Position numbers and translations under genes: made by a program. The notes below the pieces were generated by a model. It did not search any database. It was not told the origin of the DNA and saw only the letters and a program-made list of their open reading frames with translations. Shown here one piece after another: positions 17,810 to 26,610 of a DNA stretch of 64,000 bases (its first letter is position 1; every line of letters begins with the position of its first letter). Source of the DNA: Spirochaetia bacterium UBA2205 (GTDB taxonomy: Bacteria; Spirochaetota; UBA4802; UB4802); assembly GCA_002328585.1 (NCBI GenBank), contig DCUV01000008.1, forward strand, positions 1 to 64,000, read 5' to 3'.

Positions 17810-18685
17810 TTAATTATTTTTTTTTACAAGCATATCAATTTTTTTTTGCAGTTCCTCATTCTTTTGTTTTTCTTTTTCTAACTCTTCATGAAGTTTTATG
17901 GCTTCAAGTCTGCTTAGTTCTTGCACTGCTTCAGTAGCATGAATTATTTCTTCAGCACTTTGTAATTCTTTACTTGAATATTCTATAACTGCACTTTGAG
18001 CTTCAATAACACTTTTAGCATCCATCAGCTCCTGACGCTTTAGTTCCGAGAGCATCTCTTCGGCATCAATTCTTTTCTTTAAATCAAATAGCTCCTTTTG
18101 TCGTAGCCTGGTGAAATTGCCAATTGCTGCATTAAGCTCTTTCTGTTCTTTAAGGATATGCTTCTCAAAATTTATTATCTTTGAAAAGATATTTTTTTCT
18201 TTCTCATCAAAAAAAGATTCTTTTCTGTTAATATCAAGCAGGTTGGTATATTCTTCGATGCGTTCCGTTGCTTCAAGTGAAAATAAATTGAGCATTTCTT
18301 TATAACGTTCAACAACTATAGACTTTTCTAGTAATAATGAAAATTCACGTTTTTTTATGGGGCGCGATAATATTTCAAGATGCATAACATCAATTGAAAG
18401 CTGTGATGCCTTTCTTATTTGTTTTTTAAATAAAATAAGATACTTAATAAATTTATGTAACCGTTCATCTTTTCTTAACATTGACAGTATTTCTGAAAAT
18501 TCTACGGTAATAAGATCAATAATAAATATATTAATCTGTGAAGGGAGTACATTGCATGAAGAAAAATTTTTATCTTCAACCAATACAATATTCAACCCAA
18601 GCAATTTTAACGTTTCATATATTTCTTTTCCTTTATCATTATCTGTACAATACCATATATCAGCCCGTTCCATACTTAACACCAT
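17810..18685 (-). CDS. receiver-like domain fused to a long coiled coil
   Basis: 291 residues. The first about 120 look like a diverged response-regulator receiver: strand WYCTDN, helix, strand NIVLVED, strand INIFIIDLI with an aspartate where the phospho-acceptor would be, then a helix and a loop ending LSRPIKKREF, like the conserved Lys-Pro of receivers (here Arg-Pro). The rest is heptad-rich coiled coil, with near-repeats of Leu-X-X-Ala-X-X-Val-Ile and many Glu/Lys. No output domain is seen. It may be a scaffold or signal adaptor. Start is uncertain between Met1 and Met5. Confidence 0.5.
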   Translation of the reverse strand: MVLSMERADIWYCTDNDKGKEIYETLKLLGLNIVLVEDKNFSSCNVLPSQINIFIIDLITVEFSEILSMLRKDERLHKFIKYLILFKKQIRKASQLSIDVMHLEILSRPIKKREFSLLLEKSIVVERYKEMLNLFSLEATERIEEYTNLLDINRKESFFDEKEKNIFSKIINFEKHILKEQKELNAAIGNFTRLRQKELFDLKKRIDAEEMLSELKRQELMDAKSVIEAQSAVIEYSSKELQSAEEIIHATEAVQELSRLEAIKLHEELEKEKQKNEELQKKIDMLVKKNN

Positions 18686-18771
18686 TTATAGTATGATTTT
18701 ATATCTCAATCAATATAGTAGAAGAATAATTAATTTTTGCAACCGTTTTTTATTGTAGCATTTAAATAAAA

Positions 18772-18832
18772 AAAGAGGTTACCGTCAAAATTCATTTAAT
18801 AGTATTAATGAATATTGTCAGATAACCTCTTT
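18772..18832 (-). terminator. intrinsic terminator after the acyl-CoA ligase
   Basis: AAAGAGGTTA pairs with TAACCTCTTT around a loop that holds a second, inner inverted repeat (ATTCATT...AATGAAT). On the minus strand the outer stem is followed by CTCTTTTTTTATTTAA, a strong U-tract. It begins 30 bases past the stop of the acyl-CoA ligase gene. Confidence 0.75.
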
Positions 18833-18861
18833 GATGACATCTAATCTAAATTATAATTTTA

Positions 18862-20568
18862 TTATTTTGCTTTATCCCATTTACCTTCACTTCGTAGTTT
18901 TTCCACAATTTTCTTAGATTCATCTTTTAACACAACATAATCTGTCTTTGCTACCCTATTTAATGGGAACTGTCCTGGCTTAATAATCTCAACATGAGAA
19001 GGTCGTGAATACGCTGATATATCTTCACATGCTTTCATAACATCTTCTGGTGTTACCTCAACTCCAGGTAATGGTTCTACAAATGCAATAATAGCCTCGG
19101 AATATACATTATGTTCAGCGCCAACTATCGCTACCATATTCACTTTCCCTTTTAATTTATCACTTATATGATGTTCAACATCATCTGGATACACCTGATA
19201 TCCTTTAGGTTTTATTACAAGTTTTGACCTTCCTGAAAAATGCAACCCCTCTTCATCATAATAGCCCAGATCACCTGTATAACAGATACCATCGGTAGAT
19301 ATGGTCTTTCTGGTATTTTCAGGGTCCCCAAGATATCCAAGAAAAATCTGTGGTCCACTAAAGCAAATTTCACCTATCTCTCCTTTTGATTTCTCTTTAC
19401 CTGCTGAGCCATCAGAATTCATGGATTCTCGAACACTGAGTGGACACAACGGCATATCATATCCAATACTCTTTACTATTTCATCAACATCTGCATTCAC
19501 ATCAGTATAAGTGCAAAATCCTGAGGTTTCGGTTAATCCAAGCCCTGTTCCAATTTGTGGTGACATGCTTTTCATCTTAACCAGAAATTCCCTTGAAACT
19601 GCCTGCCCGCCGTAGATTGCAAATCGTAGAGTTGATAAATCATATTCTTTATAGTTTGGCAGCAACCACTCCATATTATACAGTGCAGGTATCTGACCTA
19701 TACAGGTTACCTTATGCGTTTGAATTGCTTCCAGACTTAACTTTGGATCAAATATATGAAGAAGAACCGATGTGCCACCACCATAGATAGTTGTTGCCAG
19801 TTGCTCGGTTGTGCAACCAACATGTGATGGAGGAAGATTTACCAAAAATATATCACTTTCTCTTATTTCAAAACCAATAGCCAGTCCTATATTCTGTGTT
19901 AAAATACCTTCATGGCATAGCAATGCAGGTTTAGGTGAACCGGTAGAACCGGTGGTAAATATGATCAGGCAGCCGTCCCTTTTCTGCACTTTTTTCCGAG
20001 CCTTTTTTACACTGCCTGTGAAAAGGCTTTTGATAAATACCGTCTTAATATCTTTAACAAATTCAGTAATGCCTATTGCACCTTCCATGATAAATTCTGG
20101 TTCAGTTTGGAACTGTACCCAGTGCTTTATATAGGGAGATGTTTTCATAACCTCTGCAATAATTGGACGGAAATCTGCCACAGGGGTTTTGCCCAGGAAA
20201 AAATAAGCTTTAGGTTTCATTCTATCAAGGCAATACTGGATTTCCTTTGTTTTTAAGCGCAAATCCAGGGGAGCAATAATAATGCCTGAACGGTAACAGG
20301 CATACATCAAATAAGCATGCTCCTTTAGTAATGGTAAACTTGTTGCGATAATATCTCCTTTCTTCAATCCTATGGACAAAAGCTTTGCTGCAAACGCTGA
20401 AACTGATGTATTAAATTGTTTCCAGGTTACTTTTGCTCCAGTATTGTGTTCAATTATTGCCAGCTCTTGCGGTTTTTTCTTTGCATAATGAGCTACATAA
20501 TCAGATAGGTTCGGGAGTAACTCCTTATACCTTTCCATACACACCTGATCTTTTTTAGGATCTTTCAT
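18862..20568 (-). CDS. AMP-forming acyl-CoA ligase
   Basis: 568 residues of the acyl/aryl-CoA synthetase (ANL) superfamily: carboxylate + ATP + CoA to acyl-CoA, AMP and PPi. Marks are the P-loop IIFTTGSTGSPKPALLC, GLGLTETSGFCTYT, the hinge region YTGDLGYYDEEGLHFSGR, and the C-terminal VAKTDYVVL with Lys541 as the adenylation lysine. A stretch of about 50 residues before the P-loop, with Lys/Arg-rich KKARKKVQKRD, is not part of the common core. AGGAGGT precedes the ATG. Monocistronic with its own terminator. The substrate (fatty acid, aromatic or other) cannot be assigned. Confidence 0.88.
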   Translation of the reverse strand: MKDPKKDQVCMERYKELLPNLSDYVAHYAKKKPQELAIIEHNTGAKVTWKQFNTSVSAFAAKLLSIGLKKGDIIATSLPLLKEHAYLMYACYRSGIIIAPLDLRLKTKEIQYCLDRMKPKAYFFLGKTPVADFRPIIAEVMKTSPYIKHWVQFQTEPEFIMEGAIGITEFVKDIKTVFIKSLFTGSVKKARKKVQKRDGCLIIFTTGSTGSPKPALLCHEGILTQNIGLAIGFEIRESDIFLVNLPPSHVGCTTEQLATTIYGGGTSVLLHIFDPKLSLEAIQTHKVTCIGQIPALYNMEWLLPNYKEYDLSTLRFAIYGGQAVSREFLVKMKSMSPQIGTGLGLTETSGFCTYTDVNADVDEIVKSIGYDMPLCPLSVRESMNSDGSAGKEKSKGEIGEICFSGPQIFLGYLGDPENTRKTISTDGICYTGDLGYYDEEGLHFSGRSKLVIKPKGYQVYPDDVEHHISDKLKGKVNMVAIVGAEHNVYSEAIIAFVEPLPGVEVTPEDVMKACEDISAYSRPSHVEIIKPGQFPLNRVAKTDYVVLKDESKKIVEKLRSEGKWDKAK

Positions 20569-21225
20569 ATAGTACCTCCTGCTTATAAAATATAGTTATG
20601 AATACATTGTATTACCATCTATAATAAAAAACATAAGCGCAAAACCAGCTTGTTTTTGATACTGCAATACCTCAACACTGCAATAATACTAATATGACAA
20701 TATGATAATATATTATAATTAATTGCAAGTAAATAATTATATATAAAATTATATACACATATAATACAATTTATGATTTTTGGTTTGCCATTGACATATG
20801 TAATAAACAATTAATTTTCTTATCAAGTATTTCTTGTTCTCTATTTATACTCGCTAATAATGATACTTTATAATCGTATAAATTCATTTGCCCACTTACC
20901 CATCATTGACAGCAAACTAGTAGTTTTACCGGCAGTTTTTCATAACTTTTACGGTACATTCGATTTTTCACTGTAATACAGTATAACTAAAAATGTAGCA
21001 GAATCCGGAACTGACAAAATGAGTACATTGAATGGTTACGTGTTATATGACGTCTACAACATTGATAGTACGAAGCCGTCTAAGCCAGTATCATAGTTAT
21101 CCCGTTAAGTTGGGCATGGTATGGTTTATAATATAGCATATTGTTTTTCATATGCAACATTCAGCCCCCATGCTGAATGTGGCACAGTCCGAATGAGCGA
21201 CAGCGAATGAAGCGCATAAGCTTAG
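20569..21225. other. intergenic region upstream of acyl-CoA ligase, with repeat
   Basis: 657 bp without a supported gene. The first 250 bp are A+T-rich and hold the ligase promoter. From about 20900 the base composition becomes more even, with no open frame of note on either strand. Its right end holds the first copy of the 42-bp palindromic repeat and a G+C-richer tail up to the toxin gene. It looks like decayed accessory DNA. Confidence 0.4.
21145..21186. repeat. 42-bp repeat with internal palindrome, copy 1
   Basis: Starts TTTTCATATGCAACATTCAG and contains a perfect 9-bp inverted repeat, ACATTCAGC / GCTGAATGT, around CCCCAT (21157-21180). It matches the copy at 21991-22032 at 40 of 42 positions, same orientation. 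The two copies bracket the toxin-antitoxin pair. Confidence 0.75.
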
Positions 21226-21651
21226 CTATTCGCTGGTCAACCGACGGTCAAGATATTCTTCGATAAATAGAGCAGGATTGATAATAGTAATACTTTTGTA
21301 TTTATTTAAACACAATAGATCATTGTCACCGGTAATAATATATTCTACCCGGCTTTCCATAGCACAGTCAATAATAATATTATCATCACTATCATGGGAA
21401 ACAATAGAATATTTCTTCGCAGGATTAACCATGGTAGTTATTGATTCAATTTCACGGATAATAATATCAACACGTTCAGGCGAGAAGCCAAATTTCTTTC
21501 TAGATAAGACATCTCTGAGTTCAGAGAGGATATCGGGAGAGATAAATACATGTATTTTGCCTTTAATGGCTAAATCGAGCACTTCACGGGGTTTACCAGC
21601 AAAAAGTATACCGGAAATATATATATTGGTATCAAGAACAACCTTGATCAA
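21226..21651 (-). CDS. PIN-domain toxin (putative VapC-type RNase)
   Basis: 141 residues of the PIN-domain toxin family, presumed Mg2+-dependent ribonuclease. The four acidic residues are visible: Asp7 in VVLDTNIYISGILF, Glu44 in DILSELRDVLS, Asp90 in HDSDDNIIIDCA and Asp109 in YIITGDNDLL. The start is TTG overlapping the antitoxin stop (TTGA), the coupled arrangement usual in such modules. With the antitoxin it forms a type II toxin-antitoxin pair. RNA target unknown. Confidence 0.85.
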   Translation of the reverse strand: MIKVVLDTNIYISGILFAGKPREVLDLAIKGKIHVFISPDILSELRDVLSRKKFGFSPERVDIIIREIESITTMVNPAKKYSIVSHDSDDNIIIDCAMESRVEYIITGDNDLLCLNKYKSITIINPALFIEEYLDRRLTSE

Positions 21652-21899
21652 GATGGAACCTTCTTGGACTTTCTATATTTAGATATTTCATTTAATACGT
21701 CGGTTTCTGACAATCCTTGTTTCTTAGATAATTCTTCACCATAGTTGAATATGGTTTTCCATCTGCTTTTTCTTTCAATATACATCCTTGCGGCTTCTCT
21801 AATAAGTTCAGAGCGTGATCGAGATTCTTCTTTTGCAAGTTGATCTATTTGTTTAAGAAAATCTTTCTTAAATGCAATATTAACGGTATAGGTATTCAT
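21648..21899 (-). CDS. ribbon-helix-helix antitoxin
   Basis: 83 residues. The N-terminal half (TVNIAFKKDFLKQIDQLAKE, then SRSRSELIREAARMYIERK) is a CopG/RHH DNA-binding domain; the C-terminal half would wrap the toxin. It precedes and overlaps the PIN gene by four bases, and such antitoxins usually repress their own promoter. GAGG lies eight bases before the ATG. Good match to the module in order, size and coupling. Confidence 0.82.
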   Translation of the reverse strand: MNTYTVNIAFKKDFLKQIDQLAKEESRSRSELIREAARMYIERKSRWKTIFNYGEELSKKQGLSETDVLNEISKYRKSKKVPS

Positions 21900-21959
21900 G
21901 TTATTGCCTCAATAATATAATAATACTAATATACATACAATGATTGTATATGTCAAGGA

Positions 21960-22290
21960 TTAATGTAATACGTTAAAGGCTGGCTTACGGTTTTCATATG
22001 CAACGTTCAGCCCCCATGCTGAATGTGGCGCAACCCAGTTTAAAAAATCTTTGTCATAGGTTATTAAAGTCTATGTATTCTTTATCGTTACACTTGCAAT
22101 AAGAAAATCAAATGAACCTGCGGTTATTCCTTTTTGCCTGCACTTAATGCGAAGTTCAGCAGCATAGATATAATCTTCTTTAATTATATCAATATATGAA
22201 AATTCAGTACGTTTTCAATTTCGGAAAATAACTTTTCGTTAGTAATTCCACTCAAAATTTCTTGAAGGATAATTCCAATAATTTTACATT
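21960..22290 (-). pseudogene. broken second PIN-domain toxin gene
   Basis: No intact frame, but three successive minus-strand frames read as consecutive pieces of a VapC-like protein: IIGIILQEILSGITNEKLFS (helix after the conserved Glu), then YAAELRIKCRQKGITAGSFD followed by FLIAS, then TYDKDFLNWVAPH. The order and spacing match the C-terminal two thirds of PIN toxins, with at least two frameshifts, and the N-terminus with the first Asp is missing before purM. It differs in sequence from the intact toxin next to it, so it is not a simple duplicate. Confidence 0.7.
21991..22032. repeat. 42-bp repeat with internal palindrome, copy 2
   Basis: Second copy of the element at 21145-21186, direct orientation, two substitutions (both A to G), one of which leaves a G-T pair in the 9-bp stem. 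It lies just beyond the antitoxin promoter and merges into the tail of the broken PIN gene. Confidence 0.75.
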
Positions 22291-22382
22291 AATTTGTTGT
22301 TTTTCTTGACTTTGATTATATAATTTTCTTTTGCTATACCTGCATTGATATAATGAATTATTGTTAAACTCAAGAGGTAACC

Positions 22383-23414
22383 ATGGGAATAACCTATAAA
22401 GATTCTGGTGTGGATGTTGAAGGCGGTAATAAATTTGTTAAACGAATACGTTCGCTGGTAAAGGATACATTTACAAAAGAGGTATTGACTGATATTGGCG
22501 GTTTTGCAGCCCTTTTTGATGCGTCATTTAAACAGTATAAACATCCGGTACTTGTATCAGGCACTGATGGTGTTGGCACAAAATTAAAGATTGCTCAGAT
22601 GATGAATATTCACAATACTATTGGTATTGATGCAGTAGCAATGTGTGTCAATGATATTGTAGTAACAGGTGCCAAACCTTTATTTTTTTTGGATTATATT
22701 TCATGTGGAAAACTGCATGAAGATGTACTTGTTAATATCATACAGGGCATTGCTTCCGGATGTAAAATGGCTGATTGCGCCTTAATAGGCGGCGAGACAG
22801 CAGAACATCCGGGCTTAATGCAACCTGATGATTATGATATAGCTGGATTCAGCGTTGGTGTTGTTGACAAACACAAGATCGTCAATGGAAATACCATTAA
22901 ACCAGGTGATATCATTATAGGCATAGCCTCTTCTGGTGTTCATTCTAATGGCTATTCGCTTGTGCGAAAATTGTTCTTTGATATTAAAAAATATACCACT
23001 GAGACAAAACTTCATGAACTATCCAAACCATTAGTGGCAACATTGCTTGAACCAACTAGAATTTATGTTAAACCTATCCTCAAAGCGCTGGAATCAATAG
23101 CAATCAAAGGCATGGTACATATTACTGGCGGTGGATTTTACGAAAATATCCCCCGTATCCTTCCCGAAACCACTGCTGCTTATATTGATAAAAGTTCATT
23201 TCCGGTACCTCCAATATTCGCACTTATACAGCATGACGGCAATATTGATGAAAGAGAGATGTTTACAACGTTTAATATGGGCATTGGCATGATGTGTATT
23301 GTGTCAAAAAAAGATGCCGATGCGCTTATTACCGGTTTAACACAGCATGGTGAAAAAGTATATAGTATTGGCGAAATAAAATCACGAGTGGATGCCCCTG
23401 TAATCATCAGCTAA
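22383..23414 (+). CDS. purM: phosphoribosylformylglycinamidine cyclo-ligase
   Basis: 343 residues. AIR synthetase closes the imidazole ring in step five of purine synthesis: FGAM + ATP to AIR + ADP + Pi. Marks are YKDSGVDVEGGNKFVKRI at the start, LVSGTDGVGTKLKIA, IGIDAVAMCVNDIVVTGAKP, LIGGETAEHPG, GIASSGVHSNGYSLVRK and HITGGGFYENIPR. Length is typical. AAGAGG precedes the ATG. It stands alone here; another purine gene, purB, lies 19 kb away. Its last 33 bp overlap the end of the convergent M48 protease gene. Confidence 0.97.
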   Translation: MGITYKDSGVDVEGGNKFVKRIRSLVKDTFTKEVLTDIGGFAALFDASFKQYKHPVLVSGTDGVGTKLKIAQMMNIHNTIGIDAVAMCVNDIVVTGAKPLFFLDYISCGKLHEDVLVNIIQGIASGCKMADCALIGGETAEHPGLMQPDDYDIAGFSVGVVDKHKIVNGNTIKPGDIIIGIASSGVHSNGYSLVRKLFFDIKKYTTETKLHELSKPLVATLLEPTRIYVKPILKALESIAIKGMVHITGGGFYENIPRILPETTAAYIDKSSFPVPPIFALIQHDGNIDEREMFTTFNMGIGMMCIVSKKDADALITGLTQHGEKVYSIGEIKSRVDAPVIIS

Positions 23415-24506
23415 CGCAATGCGTTTTGCAATTGTAGGATGACTGTACATAAAAAATTCAATGAGCGGATGCTGATCCTTTGTTGACAGATTCATTCCAG
23501 CTAATTTTTCCATAGTTGAAATAAATGAATCAGGGTCATTGGTTGTTGCAAGTGCATACATATCGGCTTGTTTTTCATAGTACCGTGACAGTGTATTCAA
23601 TACTGGCATTAACAACAAACTAAATACTGAAAGATAAAAAATTAATAAAGGCAAAGCTGCAATATCAAATCTGTTTGTATATCCCACACTGTATAAGGTA
23701 ATTTCATAAAAATATGAACATATATAAAATGATATAATAATGATAAAGCCGCTGATAATTATATTTTTAAGTATGTGTTTATGAATATAATGACCTAATT
23801 CATGGGCAAATACTGATTTGATTTCATTGATTGAAAATTCATTAATCAATGTATCACTCAGAATAATTCTTCGGCTTTTACCCAATCCCGTAAAAGCTGC
23901 ATTTGCTTTGTTTGTATTTTTGCTCAAATTAAAACTATAGATTCCTTTTAATTTCAACCCATGTTGCTGCATTAAATCATTCAATGTATTTTTTAACTGT
24001 TCATTATCTATTGGTGTAAATTTATAAAATAATGGGAATATCAAAACCGGCGCCACCTTTGCCAAAACTATCGCAACTATAAAAACAACTATCGCAAAAT
24101 ATAACCACCAGATTGATGTTAATTTTATAAAAAAGTAGAATAGCAATAATAACGGTACGCCAATAATCAACGAAACCATCAATGATTTCAATTCTTCAAT
24201 GCACCACCGCAAAAAAGTTTGATTGGAAAGTTTAAATTTATGCTCAATAACATAGCCTTGATAAAACTCCAGCGGTAAAAGCATCAATGACAGCAAGCCG
24301 CCAAATACTATAAAAAAAGCAATCAACTGTAAATATTCATTGTGTATATATGTAGAAACAAATCTATATATTGGTTTTGAAATGGTGAATGCTCCAATGC
24401 CCAGCAACAAAAGCTCCATCAGCATGTGAATAACAGAAAGCTTTATTTTTGATTGAGTATAAACCTTTGATTGTTTATCAATCTCGGTATTCTTATCATC
24501 ATTCAT
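23382..24506 (-). CDS. M48-family (Ste24/CAAX-protease-like) membrane metallopeptidase
   Basis: 374 residues with about six membrane segments and the zinc motif HELGH (His235, Glu236, His239), the N-terminal DxxxxS-region of Ste24 (EFYQGYVIEHKFKLS) and the downstream third ligand region YEKQADMYALA. The family degrades or trims membrane proteins. I chose the ATG preceded by AAAAGGAG rather than a TTG 14 codons upstream. A motif copy (GCTATCGCC) lies exactly between this Shine-Dalgarno and the start codon, and two more copies lie 410-440 bp further in. It follows the XRE-cupin gene and is probably co-transcribed with it. Confidence 0.88.
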   Translation of the reverse strand: MNDDKNTEIDKQSKVYTQSKIKLSVIHMLMELLLLGIGAFTISKPIYRFVSTYIHNEYLQLIAFFIVFGGLLSLMLLPLEFYQGYVIEHKFKLSNQTFLRWCIEELKSLMVSLIIGVPLLLLFYFFIKLTSIWWLYFAIVVFIVAIVLAKVAPVLIFPLFYKFTPIDNEQLKNTLNDLMQQHGLKLKGIYSFNLSKNTNKANAAFTGLGKSRRIILSDTLINEFSINEIKSVFAHELGHYIHKHILKNIIISGFIIIISFYICSYFYEITLYSVGYTNRFDIAALPLLIFYLSVFSLLLMPVLNTLSRYYEKQADMYALATTNDPDSFISTMEKLAGMNLSTKDQHPLIEFFMYSHPTIAKRIALADDYRGIHS

Positions 24507-24537
24507 GGTGGCGATAGCTCCTTTTAACAATTGCACA

Positions 24538-25104
24538 TTATTTAACAAAAATCCATGGAATTAAGTTAACCCACACTGCTACTGCAATTTGCGATGATTT
24601 ATTTTTTATTGTATGAGGTCTGATGCTTCTAAAAGCGATACTGTCACCCAATTGCAGATTATATTCATTCTCCTCCAGAACAACGGTAAGCTCGCCCTTT
24701 ATAACATAGCCCACCTCATAGCCATCATGATGATAATGCTCCTCCCCGGTAGCAACTTGTGGTGGAAATTCAATTAATATAACCTCCATCTCTTCGGAAT
24801 CAGGATTTAACAATGTATAGGTAACATTTCCATTGGTAATCAACTTACGGTGAGTATTTTTGCGTATAACTGGTGAAGATGTTGTTCGTTTAATATCATT
24901 TTCAAAAAACAATCCTATGGGTACACTAAAGACATCAGCTATTGCTTTGAGTGTTGCAAGCGACGGATTTGCCTTCCCATGTTCTATCTGACTTATGAGG
25001 CTTGGAGTAGCTTTTATTTTATCAGCTAATTCTTTTAATGTTGTATCATTCTTTTTTCTATAGTATAGTATTCGTTTACCAATATTTTCAATGAGCTCAT
25101 CCAC
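24538..25104 (-). CDS. XRE-family regulator with C-terminal cupin domain
   Basis: About 188 residues from a GTG start with AAAGGA upstream; a TTG 15 codons earlier is possible. Residues about 5-60 are a Cro/CI helix-turn-helix (TLKELADKIKATPSLISQIE, then PSLATLKAIADVFSV). The C-terminal part is a cupin (EEHYHHDGYEVGYVIKGELT, then LQLGDSIAFRSIRPHTIKN), which binds a small effector in this family. Such regulators control metabolic or stress genes; the target here may be itself and the M48 protease downstream. Confidence 0.88.
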   Translation of the reverse strand: MDELIENIGKRILYYRKKNDTTLKELADKIKATPSLISQIEHGKANPSLATLKAIADVFSVPIGLFFENDIKRTTSSPVIRKNTHRKLITNGNVTYTLLNPDSEEMEVILIEFPPQVATGEEHYHHDGYEVGYVIKGELTVVLEENEYNLQLGDSIAFRSIRPHTIKNKSSQIAVAVWVNLIPWIFVK

Positions 25105-25151
25105 AATAAGTTTTCCTTTATAAATGTAATACCAGCGTTTTATATCCAATG

Positions 25152-25170
25152 ATTTAAATATAATTTAAAT
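25152..25170. promoter_or_regulatory. possible operator of the XRE-cupin regulator
   Basis: Two copies of the palindrome ATTTAAAT separated by three bases, 47 bp upstream of the regulator's GTG start. Symmetric, operator-sized and correctly placed for autoregulation, but A/T palindromes are common in this DNA. Confidence 0.3.
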
Positions 25171-25239
25171 TAGTTATTTTGTCTATTAATTTTTATAAAT
25201 TCTTTATTACAATTTATTGGATCATTTATGTTAAAGTAT

Positions 25240-25269
25240 TTGACAATTTAAAATAGATTAAATTAAAAT
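25240..25269 (+). promoter_or_regulatory. sigma-70-like promoter candidate
   Basis: A perfect TTGACA followed after 18 bases by TAAAAT. It points toward the STAS operon, but lies about 240 bp before its first gene, leaving a long leader. Confidence 0.35.
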
Positions 25270-25510
25270 GAATAAAATAAGGTCATTTGTAAAAAAGTAA
25301 TTTTATTTAAATATTGATAGTTTACTGTGTTTCCTATCATAAGGCAGTTTTTAGATTATTAGATTATAATTGTATTGAAATGGAGCAAAGAAATATCATT
25401 ATAGATAATGACACAGTGGGCACTTGCATTTTTACACCCTTATTTTAATACGATATTAGTAAATCGGCTTTTTATATTATTTATTTCATGAAAAAGCATT
25501 ATTCAATGTG

Positions 25511-26257
25511 ATGGGTATTACTTTCAATAGCTATAGTACAGAGTATATTTCAATGAGTTATCATATAAATAAAAATATTCTACATAACAATATAGTACTG
25601 ATTGCAGTTGTTGTTATTTTATGCTTTATTTTTTTATTACCTCAGTACCTTTATGCACTAGCAATCGTTGATACATATCATCAGATTCAAACTACATTTG
25701 AAGGATTATCAAAGTTTTTAGACAGCATATATACCGTATTATCTACCATAACATCAATATTAGGATACCGTGCCATTGCACTCTTTTTTGCCATTGCAGT
25801 AACATCAGCAGGGCTTTCTGCAATAGGATTTCCCAAAGGGAAAACAACATTCTTTATTGCATTTATAATAGATAATATATTATGGTATACATGGAATAAA
25901 AGCTTTGGCATAGATTATACTACTACAGTGCTGACAATGCTTAAAACAAATGCTATAATAGTTTTTCCGTATATTATATTTATTATTATAAAACGATATG
26001 CATTGCAGATAAAATACTTTTTTATACAGATTTTTCATATGGTGTTACCATCTCATTATAAAAAGAAAATAACAAAAAACGCTCTATCTGAAACAATCAA
26101 TTCATTACATAGCGCTTATGCAACAATGATGTCGTCAATCATGAATGATCTTATTCATAGTAAAGATACTATTAATCTTTCACATGATACAATAGTAACT
26201 ATCGAACATACCGAAACTATCCTTAAAAAAATTAAAGATACCGGAGATAAACAGTGA
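25511..26257 (+). CDS. membrane protein of unknown function, first gene of STAS operon
   Basis: About 248 residues. Start uncertain: ATG at 25511 or at 25553 (MSYHINKN). An N-terminal segment (IVLIAVVVILCFIFLLPQYL) could be a signal anchor; two or three more membrane helices follow (YRAIALFFAIAVTSAGLSAI, TTFFIAFIIDNILWY, IIVFPYIIFIIIK). The last about 75 residues are soluble and helical, rich in Ser, Thr and His. No family recognised. Its stop overlaps the GTG start of the first STAS gene, so the three proteins may work together. Confidence 0.6.
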   Translation: MGITFNSYSTEYISMSYHINKNILHNNIVLIAVVVILCFIFLLPQYLYALAIVDTYHQIQTTFEGLSKFLDSIYTVLSTITSILGYRAIALFFAIAVTSAGLSAIGFPKGKTTFFIAFIIDNILWYTWNKSFGIDYTTTVLTMLKTNAIIVFPYIIFIIIKRYALQIKYFFIQIFHMVLPSHYKKKITKNALSETINSLHSAYATMMSSIMNDLIHSKDTINLSHDTIVTIEHTETILKKIKDTGDKQ

Positions 26258-26610
26258 ATTTTACATCCAACCGTTATGATGATATTATTATTATTGATAT
26301 TACTGGCATAGGCGAATACGGTGACGATGTGAAATTAATTAAGTATATGGAAAAATTAATTGATAATAAATTATATATTGTAGCAGTTAACTTTTCAGAT
26401 GTTGATACTATAAATTCAGCCGCTGTCGCTGCACTGGTTTATCTTTTAAAATATGGTGATGAACATGGATTTGATGTTGCTTTTTTTGGCGCAAATGATA
26501 AAATTATAATGATTCTGGAGCGTGCACTACCTAAATATGCAATAAATATTTTTACTGAAGAAGAGTTTTATAAACACTTCAACATTCATAAAAAAGGAGT
26601 TGAGCCATGA
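26254..26610 (+). CDS. STAS-domain protein (anti-sigma factor antagonist-like), first of two
   Basis: 118 residues, one STAS domain. Strand IIIIDITGIG, then IVAVNFSDVDTINSAAVAAL with Ser55 at the place of the serine phosphorylated in SpoIIAA. Such proteins act in partner-switching: the kinase/anti-sigma factor phosphorylates the serine and a PP2C phosphatase removes it. GTG start with GGAG eight bases upstream, overlapping the preceding stop by GTGA. No HATPase anti-sigma kinase lies nearby; a SpoIIE-type phosphatase lies 6 kb on. Confidence 0.85.
   Translation: MNFTSNRYDDIIIIDITGIGEYGDDVKLIKYMEKLIDNKLYIVAVNFSDVDTINSAAVAALVYLLKYGDEHGFDVAFFGANDKIIMILERALPKYAINIFTEEEFYKHFNIHKKGVEP

Larger units (their letters stand above)
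25105..25510. other. divergent regulatory region
   Basis: About 400 bp of extremely A+T-rich DNA between the XRE-cupin gene and the plus-strand STAS operon. It holds the putative operator and promoter listed separately. A near-copy of the dispersed motif (GATAGTTTACTGTGT) occurs near 25317. No frame with a ribosome binding site was seen. Confidence 0.4.

Noticed and set aside
20619..20810. 63-residue minus-strand frame upstream of the acyl-CoA ligase
   Set aside because: Ile/Tyr/Asn/Cys-rich as random A+T-rich DNA; no ribosome binding site and it occupies the ligase promoter region.
21278..21682. 134-residue frame opposite the PIN toxin
   Set aside because: Complement of the toxin gene; no features of its own.
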